From Prinia subflava (Eukaryota; Chordata; Aves; Passeriformes; Cisticolidae), in assembly GCF_021018805.1 (NCBI RefSeq), contig NC_086254.1, forward strand, positions 186,001 to 250,000: DNA of 64,000 nucleotides, in the 5' to 3' direction. The notes below the pieces were generated by a model. The model was given only the letters and a program-made list of their open reading frames with translations, had not been told where the DNA came from and did not search any database. Each line of letters starts with the position of its first letter. Within the stretch, counting starts at the first letter, position 1. The translations under genes and the position numbers were made by a program. Of the stretch, positions 34,571 to 48,803 are shown piece by piece.

Positions 34571-35310
34571 CTGCAGCCAAAGCCAAATGGCACACGGCGA
34601 CAGCCCTTCTGCTCCTTTGGCTCACTACAACCCTTGTCTGCCACTGCTGCTGCAGCTGGGTCCCACACGTGGTGCTCCAGGCACCACGTGTGTGCCAGGG
34701 CCAGCAGGAGACAGAGGCATGGAAAACGCCACAGATACACTCTGACAAGTCAATGTCTGTGTGCACACTTCTTAGTTGCAGTACTACTTTTTAGCTGCAG
34801 GTAGCCGCAGCGAGTCATTTAAGTCATGGCACATATGCCCATATCTTAGTTGCAGTACCGCTTTTAGTCTACGAGTGACACTATTGAGTCATTACATAGA
34901 ATGTATCTGCAGTACCTCGTGCTTATCACGAGGTGGCAGCAGCAATCTAAGTCCCAACCAAGATCTCAGACTGTCTTAAGAGTGACGCACAAAAAAGCTC
35001 TGAATACACAGAGCCATTTCTACTGCCTTCATAGAGATCATATTTTCTCCCATTTTCAAGTCTTTTCTTGTTTAAATTATATATACAAAAGGTACCTTCG
35101 TATTTTCAAACCCTATATATCTGTATTTAGGATTTCTTATACTCTTAAGATCCTGCATATAAACAGCAGATAAAGGCTTGTATTTGGAAATCAATTTTTA
35201 TAAAAATTATTTGCATATAGATGTATAAAATATAAGAAAAGTTACCATTTGAAACTACTGTAACTACTACCCTAACCATTACCCCTTACAACTACATCTA
35301 ACCTGGCATC
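34571..35310. other. No gene; one imperfect tandem duplication
   Basis: Two imperfect copies of about 83 bp, sharing CTTAGTTGCAGTAC and GAGTCATT, lie at about 34745-34900. The rest is AT-rich with no recognised feature. Confidence 0.5.
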
Positions 35311-35319
35311 TCACTGTCA

Positions 35320-35700
35320 GGGGCAGTTCAGAGGCAGCTCCCAGGAGCCCAAAGCCAGCCAGAGGCATAACTCCTGGCAGCGTTCATCTTGTAACAATCC
35401 TCCGACGTTCACAATTTTAGGAGGCAGAATCCCACTTTTAGCCCCAGGAGTGTGACTGTGAATGTTAGCTCTTTTCCATAGGAAGGAAAGCTCTGCAACC
35501 CACTGTCTCAGAGGCAGTTGAGACATAGCTCCCAGGAGCCAAGGCTAGACAGAGCCTGGCAGCTTTCATCTGGAAGGAAACCTCCAATACTCGCATATTT
35601 TGGAGGCAGAATCCCGTTTTTGGATTAAGGCACCTGACCACGAATTGATGGCCCTTTTCCATACGAAGGAAAGACTGGCAACCCAGTGTCTTGTGAACAC
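35320..35700 (-). repeat. Inverted copies of the 190-bp repeat family
   Basis: The reverse complement reads like the units at 10780-12690, for example GGGATTCTGCCTCCAAAAT and GCTGCCAGG, with two copies about 190 bp apart. It is about 23 kb from the main array and in the opposite orientation. Confidence 0.75.
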
Positions 35701-35759
35701 AACCCAGTTGTGTTCCAGCCCAAACTGCTCCATGATTCTATGATTGGTATTGCTTCAAG

Positions 35760-36960
35760 AAGTCCTGCTGAATGAGTTCAGGGATAGGGGTGCCATTGCA
35801 GGCCAGTAACTGCACCATCATCCCAATGCCTATGGCTAGGATCAAAGGGCCCTTTCTAGGTTTGGTGAGAATACCCAGAAAACAAGTTGATCTTTCCTCC
35901 TGAACATTTACAGGACAACACAGAAATAAAGTTGACACTAACATAAATGCAGGTTTTATCTGGGTCTGCAACTGTCATGAACTCCATCCATTTCCTGATA
36001 CTTAGTCTTTTGGTCCATGCCAGTCCCAGTCCTCCACACTTTCCTTCCTGGCAGCGCCCAGCACCATCCAGGATTGAGGGTCACCATCAAACACAGGGCA
36101 GCAGGATGGTTCAATATGCATGGCACAGGCATAGCCCTGTGAACAGCCTGCTTGGTCATAAACACTTTGGATATGCATCTGGATCTGCACGCCAGCCCCA
36201 GAGCCACAGAAGTGATGGGCAGACATTGAGCTGATGGCATCAGCCACTGTTTTTTCTAAGGCTACTTTCTCCACATTACTGTGGGTCCCAGTGACTTTAC
36301 TGTCATCATCCACACCAAAAAAATCAATATCCACCCTCAGTGTTTGTAAAGGCAGAGATCTATTTAGGAAGGTTTTTCCTAATGTATTACAAGCTACTGT
36401 TTATACTGCATTCCTTAAATTCAATATATGTTGCCTCTGTGAAATCCAGGATCTCCCCAACCAGCATTTCATCTTTCTTTATAAACCTGGCCACAGCATC
36501 TTGGATGTTGTGCTCTTGGGTGTTCAGAAGAGTCTCTTTTACTCTCCCATCAAAACTCAGCTGAGCTCTCTTGGGGGTCAGTCCATTCTCATTGTGGTAT
36601 ATGGCACAGTTTTTCTTCCTCAGGAACTAAGGAGCTTGTCTGGAACTCACAGGATAAACCAAAGTGCCTGACCTATAAAACAAACCAGTGGTCAGACTGC
36701 AGAGGTGCAACTTTGTGGCTGCACCTCCTGGCTCCCAGCCTCCACAACTCCATATTTTAACAAAAAGTAGCAGGTTACTCCCCTGCTGCATCCATGCAAA
36801 GTATTCAGAGGCCTTGTTTCTGCCAATGCAATCCCTGAGGCTCACCTCTATGTTCTCACAAATGCCATGCTCCCGAAGAAGTAATTCCTGTCCTGACTCT
36901 CTATTCTCTCTATTCCTCATCCTGAATTCACCAATGCACACACTGTTATGGAAAAGACCT
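35760..36960 (-). pseudogene. Schlafen-family (SLFN-like) relic, inactivated
   Basis: Three blocks in order match schlafen proteins as I know them. The N-terminal part (36627-36941) includes LLREHGICENIEVSLRD and MQQGSNLLLFVK. A middle part (about 36430-36626) includes DFTEATYIEFKE, the Glu-rich strand used by schlafen nucleases. The later part (36002-36334) includes FFGVDDDSKV, AHHFCG and CAMHIEPSCCPVF. The blocks are broken by a stop near 36626, two more within about 36360-36410, and a frame change at 36335. Text like RKWMEFMTVADPDKT continues to about 35930 before similarity fades. The function of the ancestor would be RNA binding or cleavage in innate immunity. This copy cannot make it. 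Confidence 0.8.
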
Positions 36961-37132
36961 TTTGTTCTGTTTTCTGATTGCTAAACTACTTCTTTCTGGA
37001 ACTCTTTCCTAAAAGTATTTTCCCAATAACTACCACCACATCAGGATAGTTTATCTTCAAATCAATCAGCAGCTACCCCTCCTGGCTGGCCATCCTGATC
37101 CTGAAAGGATACATTATTAAAAACGCTTCATG

Positions 37133-37570
37133 TGTATCACAGAATTCTTAGGGTTAGGAAAGCCCTCTGATACCATGGAGTCCAACTGTTCCCCATAGCA
37201 CCACCAAGGCCACTGGTAACCCATGTCCCCATGTGCCACATCTACAGATCTGTTAAATCCCTCCACAGATGGTGATTCCAGCACTGGCCTGGGCAGCCTG
37301 TGCCAGAGCTGGACAACCCTTTCACTGAAGAAACTTTTCTGCAATGTAATAAACCTCCCCTGAGACAACTTGAGACTGTTTCCCCTCATGACACTCCTTG
37401 CTCTGTGGGAGCAGAACCCAACCCTCACCTTGCTGCACCCTCCTGTCAAAAGATTTGTGCAGAGCAAGAGGTCTCCCTTGAGCCTCCTTTTCCCCAGACA
37501 GAGTCCCCCTAGGTTCCTCAGCCACTCCTTATCAAACCATGCTCCAGACCATTCCCTGGCTCCGCTACCC
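37133..37570 (-). mobile_element. CR1 LINE fragment
   Basis: In plus-strand reading the start has the reversed tail (CACAGAATTCTTAGGG ... GGAGTCCAACTGTTCCCC). It runs through typical CR1 3' text to about 37570. It lies just left of the CpG-rich island. Confidence 0.88.
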
Positions 37571-37657
37571 TTCACTGGACATGCAAAGAAGGGCACACAC
37601 ACGGTATCGGGGCCAAAAAAACTTGGGAAAAAGGAAACATTGGAAAACCAAAATTAA

Positions 37658-37663
37658 TTTATT
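37658..37663 (-). terminator. Candidate poly(A) signal for a minus-strand transcript
   Basis: TTTATT on the plus strand is AATAAA on the minus strand. It is the first canonical signal downstream of the BCL7B stop that I noticed, about 1.5 kb away, so it could end a long BCL7B 3' UTR. It could equally serve another transcript. Confidence 0.35.
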
Positions 37664-37689
37664 GCAAGGGCAGTCACGTCTGAGCGGGC

Positions 37690-38500
37690 TGGTGCCGAGG
37701 CCGCGGGTTAATGATGGGAATTGGTGGGGCGCTCTGGCACTGTCCTGAAGTCACGTCCAAAGCACAACCCCGCTTCCCGCGGCTGCGGCCGATTTCTCCC
37801 GAGCCCCGCGGTCCCTGACGTCGAGGAACCCCGCGGGGGTGGCTGCGGAACGAGCAGAGCCCAGGGCCGGGGTCACAGTCGGAGCTGCTGCACAGGGCGG
37901 AGGAGCTGCCCCGAGCTCCTGTTCCCTCCCACCTGCCCTGAGCCGCCCCCGTCGGGCGCTGCTGCCTCCTCGGTTCGGGCTCAGGGCCGGCCCCCGCCTG
38001 CTCCGGACAGCGTCAACACCGGCAAAGACAAAAGTGTGGGGAAGCGGGACCGGGCGCTGACCGAACTTCCATGGGAATCGGACTACGAGCCTGCTCCGTG
38101 GGCGCGGCAGGCGGCGAGTGCCGGCACTGGGCCCCGTTCAGCAGAAACTTCCCCTCTCTTCCCGCACCGCCCCTCCCCACGCGGCCCTACGCAGCCTACA
38201 CCGTGCTCTGCATCTGTATTTCAAACAGTTTAATTTTAAAAATATTCTATTCAGTGCTAAAATAACTTTCCACTTCCACGCGCGGCCGCACCTCCAGCTT
38301 CACCAGGCTCGATCACGGACTCGGTGGGACATGCAGTGGCAGCGGGGGGAGAATGGGGCTGGGCGGGGAGGGGGGGGCAGCGGGTATTGGGGGGCGGCAG
38401 AGGCCCACAGCAGGAGCGCTTCCCGGGGCCTCCAGCACCCTGCCGCTTCCCTTCCCCATTCCGGGGATACCTAGGCCAAGGCAAGGCCCCCAGCACAGGG
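37690..38500. promoter_or_regulatory. CpG-rich island with no gene attached
   Basis: The stretch is rich in CpG and contains a GCGGCCGC site near 38281. Parts are as CpG-dense as the BCL7B and TBL2 promoters. In human the next gene leftward is BAZ1B with its 5' end toward BCL7B, which makes an island here reasonable. I looked for a BAZ1B first coding exon on the minus strand and did not find it. The plus-strand frame at 37721-38233 has no recognised domain. Confidence 0.5.
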
Positions 38501-39132
38501 CAGCGGCTCTCCCTGCTCTTCTGGCTCCCGGGAGACTGCAGATTCCACCCAGCTGGAGTTGTGCCCCGTGGCAGAGCCGAGGCCAGTCAGTACCTGCCCT
38601 CCGGGAAGAGAAAGCGCTTCCGCCTCTCCCAGCATGAATGGCTTAAACTAGCAGCGTATTGCACAGCGTCCCAGTGGGTCCCTGCCGGCCTCCCCTCACT
38701 GCCCCCACACCCACCACCACCATCACCACCACCTGCTCCCACAGCCAAGTAGACACATCACCTGGAGCAGGTACAAGGTGGCTCTCCTGTTCCCAGCACC
38801 CAGAGGAAGGGCAGGCAGGGGTGCCATGAGCAGGCAAACAGCATCTGCCAGTGTCCTGGGGACCATGGAGAGCAAGGAGAACCTTCCACACATGCAGCCC
38901 ACCCAGCAGAGACCCCCAGCTCTAGGGCAGGGAGCAGGGAGAGAGGGAGCCAATAAATAGAGGCAAATTTGCAGGTACTGGCAGCAGCCCCAGGCAGGTC
39001 AGGGCAGGGTGAACTTGATGCGAGTGGTGGGAGCCCCTACACTGGGGAAGGGGCAGGCTGGAGGGAAGCGCTGGTCCTGAGGGGGGCCAGGCAGCTCTGC
39101 AAGGGGCTGGCAAAGGTGCCGGGCCAGGCAGG
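38501..39132 (-). other. Region immediately after the BCL7B stop, probably 3' UTR
   Basis: It follows the BCL7B stop on the minus strand without repeats or a canonical poly(A) signal. It includes a CACCACCACCATCACCACCA-like run near 38706 (plus strand). It is assigned as UTR by position only. Confidence 0.4.
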
Positions 39133-42640
<3,508 letters not shown>

Positions 42641-42984
42641 ACCGGGCCGGCGGAATGAGGCCACCCTAAGTCCGCTGCACCGTTACAGTGCTGCCCCGTC
42701 CCTTGCAGCAGAATCCCCAACCTTTAGCATCAAAGATTGAGCTCTGGCAGCTCCTCTGGAAAAAAACAAATAAGCAACCGAAAAACCTACCCCAAATCCA
42801 CACAACTCCCGTTTCTAAGCTTGTAAGAAAACTCGTAGGCACCGCCTCAGCAATCACTTCCATGGGATATTGATAATCCAAGCCTGAGGGGAAAACAGCA
42901 CAAGAGCGTGACACTGATAGACCTCACAGTCTCCAGCCCTGCCCAGCCCATCACAGAGCACAAAAGGAAGGACCCAGGCATTTG

Positions 42985-42990
42985 TTTATT
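42985..42990 (-). terminator. TBL2 poly(A) signal
   Basis: TTTATT on the plus strand gives AATAAA on the minus strand, 74 bp after the TBL2 stop. It leaves about 345 bp before the BCL7B CpG island. Confidence 0.85.
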
Positions 42991-43063
42991 ACTGCTGTTC
43001 ACAGTTACTAAAAAAAAACATCCCCAAAGGCAGAGCACAGCTGCCTCCTGCTGTACAGGTAGC

Positions 43064-46000
43064 TTAGTACTTCTTGCCATAGATGGCAGCCAATGCTTTG
43101 CGAGCGCTGCAGATCTGCTGCTCCAGCCTTTCCTGCGTGGCTTTGTTCCCAGTTTTTTTCAGCATGGCCTCCATCTCCTCTACCACAGCACGGTGCCCAG
43201 TAGTGTTGTGGAAGACACGGATAGCGCGGTCCCCACATGACACGACATAGCGGCCAGTGGTGTCAAAGGCAAGGTCAGTGATACAGTGGCTGTGCACGCC
43301 AAGAAAACGCTCCTCCTCCTCAGCGCGCCGTGTGTTGTACACCACAATGTCTGTGCTGCCCGCTACAGCAACTGTGCGGCCATCCGGAGATAGGGCAATG
43401 CGGCATGGCTCCAATACTGCACACTGCCCTGTCAGAAGCAGGTATGGGTCCTGCTGCTTCTTGTACTCCACATCTGTGTCCCAGAACTTCCACGTGCCAT
43501 CCTTTGACACGGTTGCCATCCTGCAGCCAAGAGAGAACACAGTGAGTGTGTGGAAAAGGGGTGGCACCTTGCCTATGAACCAGGAATCCTCTGTGGAGAC
43601 AGATCTCTTGAGAAGGGTGAGTCTGTATACACATACAGGCTGTTCTCTTTCCAAAGCAAAAACCCTTCCACTAGACTAGGCTGCTCCAAGCCCCTTCCGA
43701 CACAGCCTTGAACACTTCCAGGTATGGGGCAGTCATATCTTCTGTGGGCAACCTGTGTCAGGGCCTCACCACCCTCACAACCAAGGCTTTCTTCCTAATA
43801 TCCCATCTAACACACTCTCTGTTAGCCTGAAACCATTACCCCTTATCACTCCAGGCCCTTGTAAATAGTCTCTCTCCAATCTTTGTTGTCAACTCCCTTC
43901 AGGTCCTGGAAGGCCACAATTACATAACCTGAAGCCTTCTGTTTTCCAGGCTGAGCAATTCCAATTCTCTCAGCCTTCCCTCACAGCAGAGCTGCTCCAT
44001 CCCTCTGATCATCTTGGTGCCTCCTCTAGGCTCACTCCAGTAGTCCCATGTCCTTCCTGTGCTGGGACCCCAGAGCCAGAGACAGCTCTGCAGGTGGGGG
44101 TCTCACCTGAGTGGGGCAGAGGGGCAGAATTCCCCTCTCCCTTGCTACCCACACTGTGGGATCAATCCAGGGGAGTTTCTGGGCTGGATTACATCCAGCT
44201 CTCACCCACCAGCACCCCCAGGCTGCTCTCAATCTGTTCATCCCCGGCCTGGATTGATACTGGGGCTTGCCCTGATCCAGATGCAGCATCAGCACTTGGT
44301 CTTGTTAAACCACATGAGATTCCTATGGGCAGAAAAAAAACAGGTGGCACAAGCCAGATTTGGCTGTCCTGGGCAGTGTTTTTACTCCCCAAAGCTCAGT
44401 GGTGCAGCTGGTGAACCCTGGAAGAGATGAGCTTACATGTCCTGAGGGGATCTCAGAGCATACCTCCTCAGAGCATACACACACATACCTCCTTGAGTCG
44501 TTGGAGAAGGAAAACGACTGTACACCAGCAGTGTGGCCTTTCAACTCAAAAGCCCTGGTCACCTCCCTGAAGTCTCCGTTCTTGCTAAAACACACCTCCC
44601 ACACCTTCACATCGGGGGTAAAGCCACAGGATGCCACAAACCTGCGTGAGGGAACAAACAGAGACACAGGTTGCCTCTTACAGAGGACTTGAGCGAGGCA
44701 GGGCCACAGCTCTGCAAACCTGTCCTGACTCCTGCACTGAAGTCTGGTCAGCTGAATTTCCACTTTTCCCTGAAACCTGGCTGGTAAAGGCAACACTAAG
44801 GAAGGGCACCAGAACAACTCAGGAAAGAGAAACTCTACAGTGAAAGTAAAAGAGCTAAATGCTTTTGATCCCCAAACTCCTCATGCCAGGAGCAAGGCAA
44901 ATCAACCTACAGCAGCAAGTGATTTTCCTGATAAACAGATCTCACAGAAGTAAAACCTTTACTTTTATAATTAACCTTTAAGAGGTCACAGACAAATTCA
45001 AAATGCTGTTTCCTTTGCATATGCCATTTGCTCTGTTCCACCTCTGCTACCTGAGGCCAAAGCTGTTCTCAGGTTACCAGAACAGCAGCGCTGAGGCAGG
45101 ATGGCAACACAGCAGTGCCTGAGCCCACATCAGCTCCATCTCCTGGGGGACCAAAATACCTTTTTCAACTGTGGAACCCTCAGAAAATTGCATTATAATA
45201 ACAACTAACTGCCGATGGTCTGAACTGATGCTATCCTGTGCAAAGGAGCAGCCTGGAATCCTGCCTGTCACTCACCTCCCACAGGGTGATACTGTGGCAT
45301 AGGAATTGTTCATCTGGTTGGTGTTAAAGCTGGCCAAGACTTCTCCCTTTGGGCTCCAGATCAGGATGGTAGTGTCACTGGAAGCTGTCATGATAAACTT
45401 CCCTAGGGAAAAAAAGGCAAAGATCCTGAGAGCCCCCAGCCCCCAGCTGCCATAGACTCAATGACGCCCCAGGACAACCTCTCCCTGCAGCTGGAGAAAA
45501 CCAGCAGCAGCACCAAAATCCAAGGAATGCCAGTCTCCTGAGAGAGAGTAAAGAGCAGCATCAGAAGACTCAGCTTCTGATTATGCCTCCATACTCCCCT
45601 GGCTCCCAAGCAGGCAGCAGGCACTGTGAGCCCATGTGTGCTGTGTACTCAAGACCCTAAGCCCCATGAGCAGAGCTCATAGCCCCACATGCAACCCTAC
45701 TGGGCTGTGCCACAAACAGGAACAAAGCACACTCCATCTGACCTGCATGCCTAAAATCAGCTCGAGGATAAGCACCTTTCAAGCTGTGGATTGCAGGCAG
45801 GCAACCGAATCCCAGTCACACCACCATGACCCATGATTGCTGGTTCTGCTCATGCTAGACTCCTGCTTGTTCCAACTTCCCCTTTGCCACCTCAGCCCAG
45901 GCAGGGAGTTGCCTGTTTACCTTCCAGCTACTTGTTGCAAGTCTAAGTTTTCACTTTCACAGCTCCAGTCTCAGTTCGTATTTTCTCTGCTCTCCTATTA

Positions 46001-48043
46001 CAGAAGTGAACTCACATCCACCTGCTTCCAACTGCCACTGGCACGTACCTCATGCATTAATCCATCAAGCCCTCACCACTAAAATGTAATATCCACACAC
46101 ACACTTCCACCTCTGTTCTAGATCATCCCAAAAGTTCAAGATAGGCCATATGAACTCACTAGAGAGATTTCAGACTGGTTAAAGAGAGACTGGCAGCCCA
46201 GAGAACAGCGATCCTCTCAATATTGAGACCAGACCTTTTTGCAACACCATCCCTGAAAACGCAAATTAAGAGACTGTGCATATTGGGAAGCTGGTTACAG
46301 GGACAAAATCAGTGTGAAAACAACACCTTTTGATTCAGTCAGTAGCAAATTAAGTAAAAAAAACCCTAAGAGACTACAGAGTTCAGTACTGGTGCTGTAC
46401 AGAGCCCTGAGAATGCCAAAAACTCCAACACTTTGAATCCAGTAGCTTCACAAGGAAATCAAAACTGTTCTGGAGAGGTAAGCAACTCATTTCCATACCT
46501 GTCTCTGCAATCCCTATGTTAATGACAGGAGCCTTGTGCTTCTTTGGGAAGTCCCCAGAAGTCACAGTGAAGGTGAAGTGACCATCATCCTTCTTGGTCA
46601 TCTTGTAGACACGAATAGTCTCAGCATTGGCCAGCCAGACAATGAAAGCCCTGTGGAGGGACAGGTTCTGAGCCTCATCTCAGCCCAGGTTGCTCAAGGG
46701 CACCTGGGAAGAGAGATACACTGGCAGGTAAAAATATTTACAAGGACACCAAGTTCTCTCCCTGTGTTGACTCAACTACAGCACTGAATGAAAAAGAATG
46801 GAATTTATTATCCACACCAGGAAATGAGATTCCTTTCTCTCTTTCTAAAAGAGACCACTTCAAAAAGGCAAAACACACTTTTCCACCAAATTTCACACCC
46901 AGCAAGAGTTCCCCTGACCACCGGAGAGACTCAGCAGCACATTCTAGCTTCAGAGTCAGCTAGCAGTAACCTCAACAGGTACCTTCCATGGATGCAGCAA
47001 GCTGGGCACTGGGATATTTACCCTGAAAACCCCATTAACCCACCAGGAGCTGGACTAGATGATCTCCAGAGGTCCCCTCCATCTCGAACTACTGTGATTC
47101 TGTGACAAAGTGTCAGCTGCTCTCAGGAAAGACCATGGATCAGTGACACTGTGATGACCTAGTGAGAGATGCTGTCTCCACCCATCCCAGAGCAACACCA
47201 CTGATCCCACCACAGCCTGGTCGTGAGACTGGCAGCTCTGCAGGACATCCCGATGCCAGTACAAGGTCCGGCGTACCGTGAGTCGGGGCTGAGGCGAACG
47301 AACTCGGCGTGGTCCAGCCCCACGTTGACGCGCAAGCAGCGGTGCTCCCGCCCCGCCAGCTCTCGGGTGCTCCACAGCCGCACCGTGCCGTCCTCAGAGC
47401 ATGACGCCAGGTACTTGCCGTTGCTGCTGAAGTCCAGGCAGGTGACCGGGCTGCTGTGGCCCTGTAGACAGAGAGTGGTCACGGAGGAGGGAGGGGAGGG
47501 AAGGCGCAGTGGGACACCAGCACCGGAGGGAAAGGAGGACACCGGCACAGGTGGGACGCCAGCATCGAGAGGGACACCTGCACCGACCCCGGCAGGACAG
47601 CGGCACCGGCGGAGACATCGGCATCGAGAGGGACACCGATACCGAGGAGCATACTGGCATCAGCACCGGGGAGGCACCGACCTCGGGCACACGCGGTACC
47701 TTGAGAGCAGCGACCAGCAGCTGGTGTGCGAAGCTGTGCTGCTGCGGCTTCTCCCTGCGAACCCTAGCAGCCGGCTTCGTCTTCCGCGGCTCCTCCGGCC
47801 TGGAGTGCCCGTTCGCCCTGGGTCCTGAGGGAGCGGAGGGGTCTGTGGGTCCGGTTCAGCTCCGCTCCGCTCCGCGCTGCCGGGCGCCTCACCGTCCGCA
47901 CGGTACTCACTGTCCTGCGGGGCCATGGGGGTCTCCCGCGGAGCGGATCGTTGCAGTGCGACCGCCAGCAGCAGAACTAGGACGACGAGGACGATGAGGG
48001 CGGCCGGCAGCCCCAACCCGCCCAGCGCTGCTGCAGCCTCCAT
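43064..48043 (-). CDS. TBL2: TBL2, ER membrane-anchored WD40 protein
   Basis: TBL2 is a WD-repeat protein anchored in the ER by its N-terminus and linked to PERK/ATF4 stress signalling. Seven coding exons join in phase: 48043-47911, 47824-47700, 47461-47277, 46650-46499, 45402-45276, 44641-44489 and 43520-43064. They give about 443 residues (human 447). The first exon has a hydrophobic anchor at about residues 13-30 (LPAALIVLVVLVLLLAVAL). WD40 blades follow: VTCLDFSSNGKYLASC, TVRLWSTREL, ILIWSPKGEV, SCGFTPDVKVWEV and DGTWKFWDTDVEYK. The tail is a helical stretch (TGHRAVVEEMEAMLKK) ending GKKY and TAA. Exon 1 has two in-phase donors, GTGAGT after 47911 and GTGAGG after 47893, differing by 18 nt. 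Its neighbours are BCL7B downstream and MLXIPL upstream, as in human. I see no damage. Confidence 0.97.
43677..44325 (-). mobile_element. CR1 LINE in TBL2 intron 6
   Basis: Antisense-read CR1 text (GGCTGCTCCAAGCCCCTTCC ... CAGCCTTCCCTCACAGCAGA ...) occupies most of the intron between exons 6 and 7. It is in the same strand sense as the gene. Confidence 0.85.
47038..47105 (+). mobile_element. Short CR1 tail in TBL2 intron 3
   Basis: CTGGACTAGATGATCTCCAG followed by GGTCCCCTCCATCTCGAACT and ATTCTGTGA is the terminal piece of a CR1 in plus orientation. Confidence 0.85.
47500..47700 (-). repeat. Degenerate minisatellite in TBL2 intron 2
   Basis: Text of the kind GGACACCGGCACAGG and CATCGAGAGGGACACC recurs at about 20-50 bp intervals up to the end of exon 2 at 47700. 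Confidence 0.7.
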
Positions 48044-48660
48044 GTTCCCACCGCCGCGTCAGCGACCGGTACTAGGAGGGAGGGAATTTCCGTGTGCGCA
48101 TACGCGGTCCCGGTGATCCTCGCAGGGCGGCGTCTGGCGGTGGTACTGCACCCCCGTCTCCAGCCTTCCCCCCTTCAGCCACGGACACCCCCGACCCCCT
48201 CCTAGCCCCTGTTCTCAGCCCTTGCCTCCCACAAAGCCCCATCAACCCCCTAGACCCTTCCCACCCCCCCCCCCAGCACCTGACCACCCCAGGCCGTGCC
48301 TTCTGCACTGTCCAGGCTCCTCTCATCCCACCCCCAGCTTCTACGTCTACTGGTCCCTGTCCCCCCAGCCCCTGATCTCATGCTCCCCAACCCTGGCACC
48401 CCTCCAGTCGCTGCTCCCCCAAGCCCAGGCCATCATCTTCCGCCAACTCTGACCTTAACCCCGCCCCCACCAGCCCCTGCCCACCCTCCCTTCCCCTTAG
48501 CCCTCCCCACCCCCAGCCCTGGACCACCAGCTTGTTTCTTCACTTGGCCCCAACCTCGGTTTCCCTCATCTCCCCCAGCCCCTGCCCCCCCTCCCAGTAA
48601 CGGCTTTCAACCCTTCCGGTCTCACTCCCCCTCAAGTCCCGGTCCCCCTCCACCATTCTC
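48044..48660 (-). promoter_or_regulatory. TBL2 promoter and adjacent C-rich tract
   Basis: Between the TBL2 ATG and the MLXIPL poly(A) signal lie only about 680 bp. The proximal part is CpG-rich. From about 48145 to 48660 the plus strand is strongly C-rich with runs such as CACCCCCCCCCCCAGC. The minus (sense) strand of the TBL2 promoter is therefore G-rich with many G-runs. Confidence 0.6.
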
Positions 48661-48722
48661 AGGCGTGCCCAAAGCTGCCCCGAGGCTGAAGAAGTGCGCG
48701 GGGTCCGTGGCACAGCAAGTAA

Positions 48723-48728
48723 TTTATT
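48723..48728 (-). terminator. MLXIPL poly(A) signal
   Basis: TTTATT on the plus strand reads AATAAA on the minus strand, 75 bp after the MLXIPL stop codon. Confidence 0.85.
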
Positions 48729-48803
48729 GCAGGGGAACGGGGCGGGACAGCCCTCGTGCAGTCCGGCTCCCCACGCCGGTGTCCTTGGGAGACCATGGAG
48801 CAG

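Noticed and set aside
37721..38233. 170-codon plus-strand frame in the CpG-rich island
   Set aside because: No conserved domain, biased composition; CpG-rich DNA gives such frames by chance.
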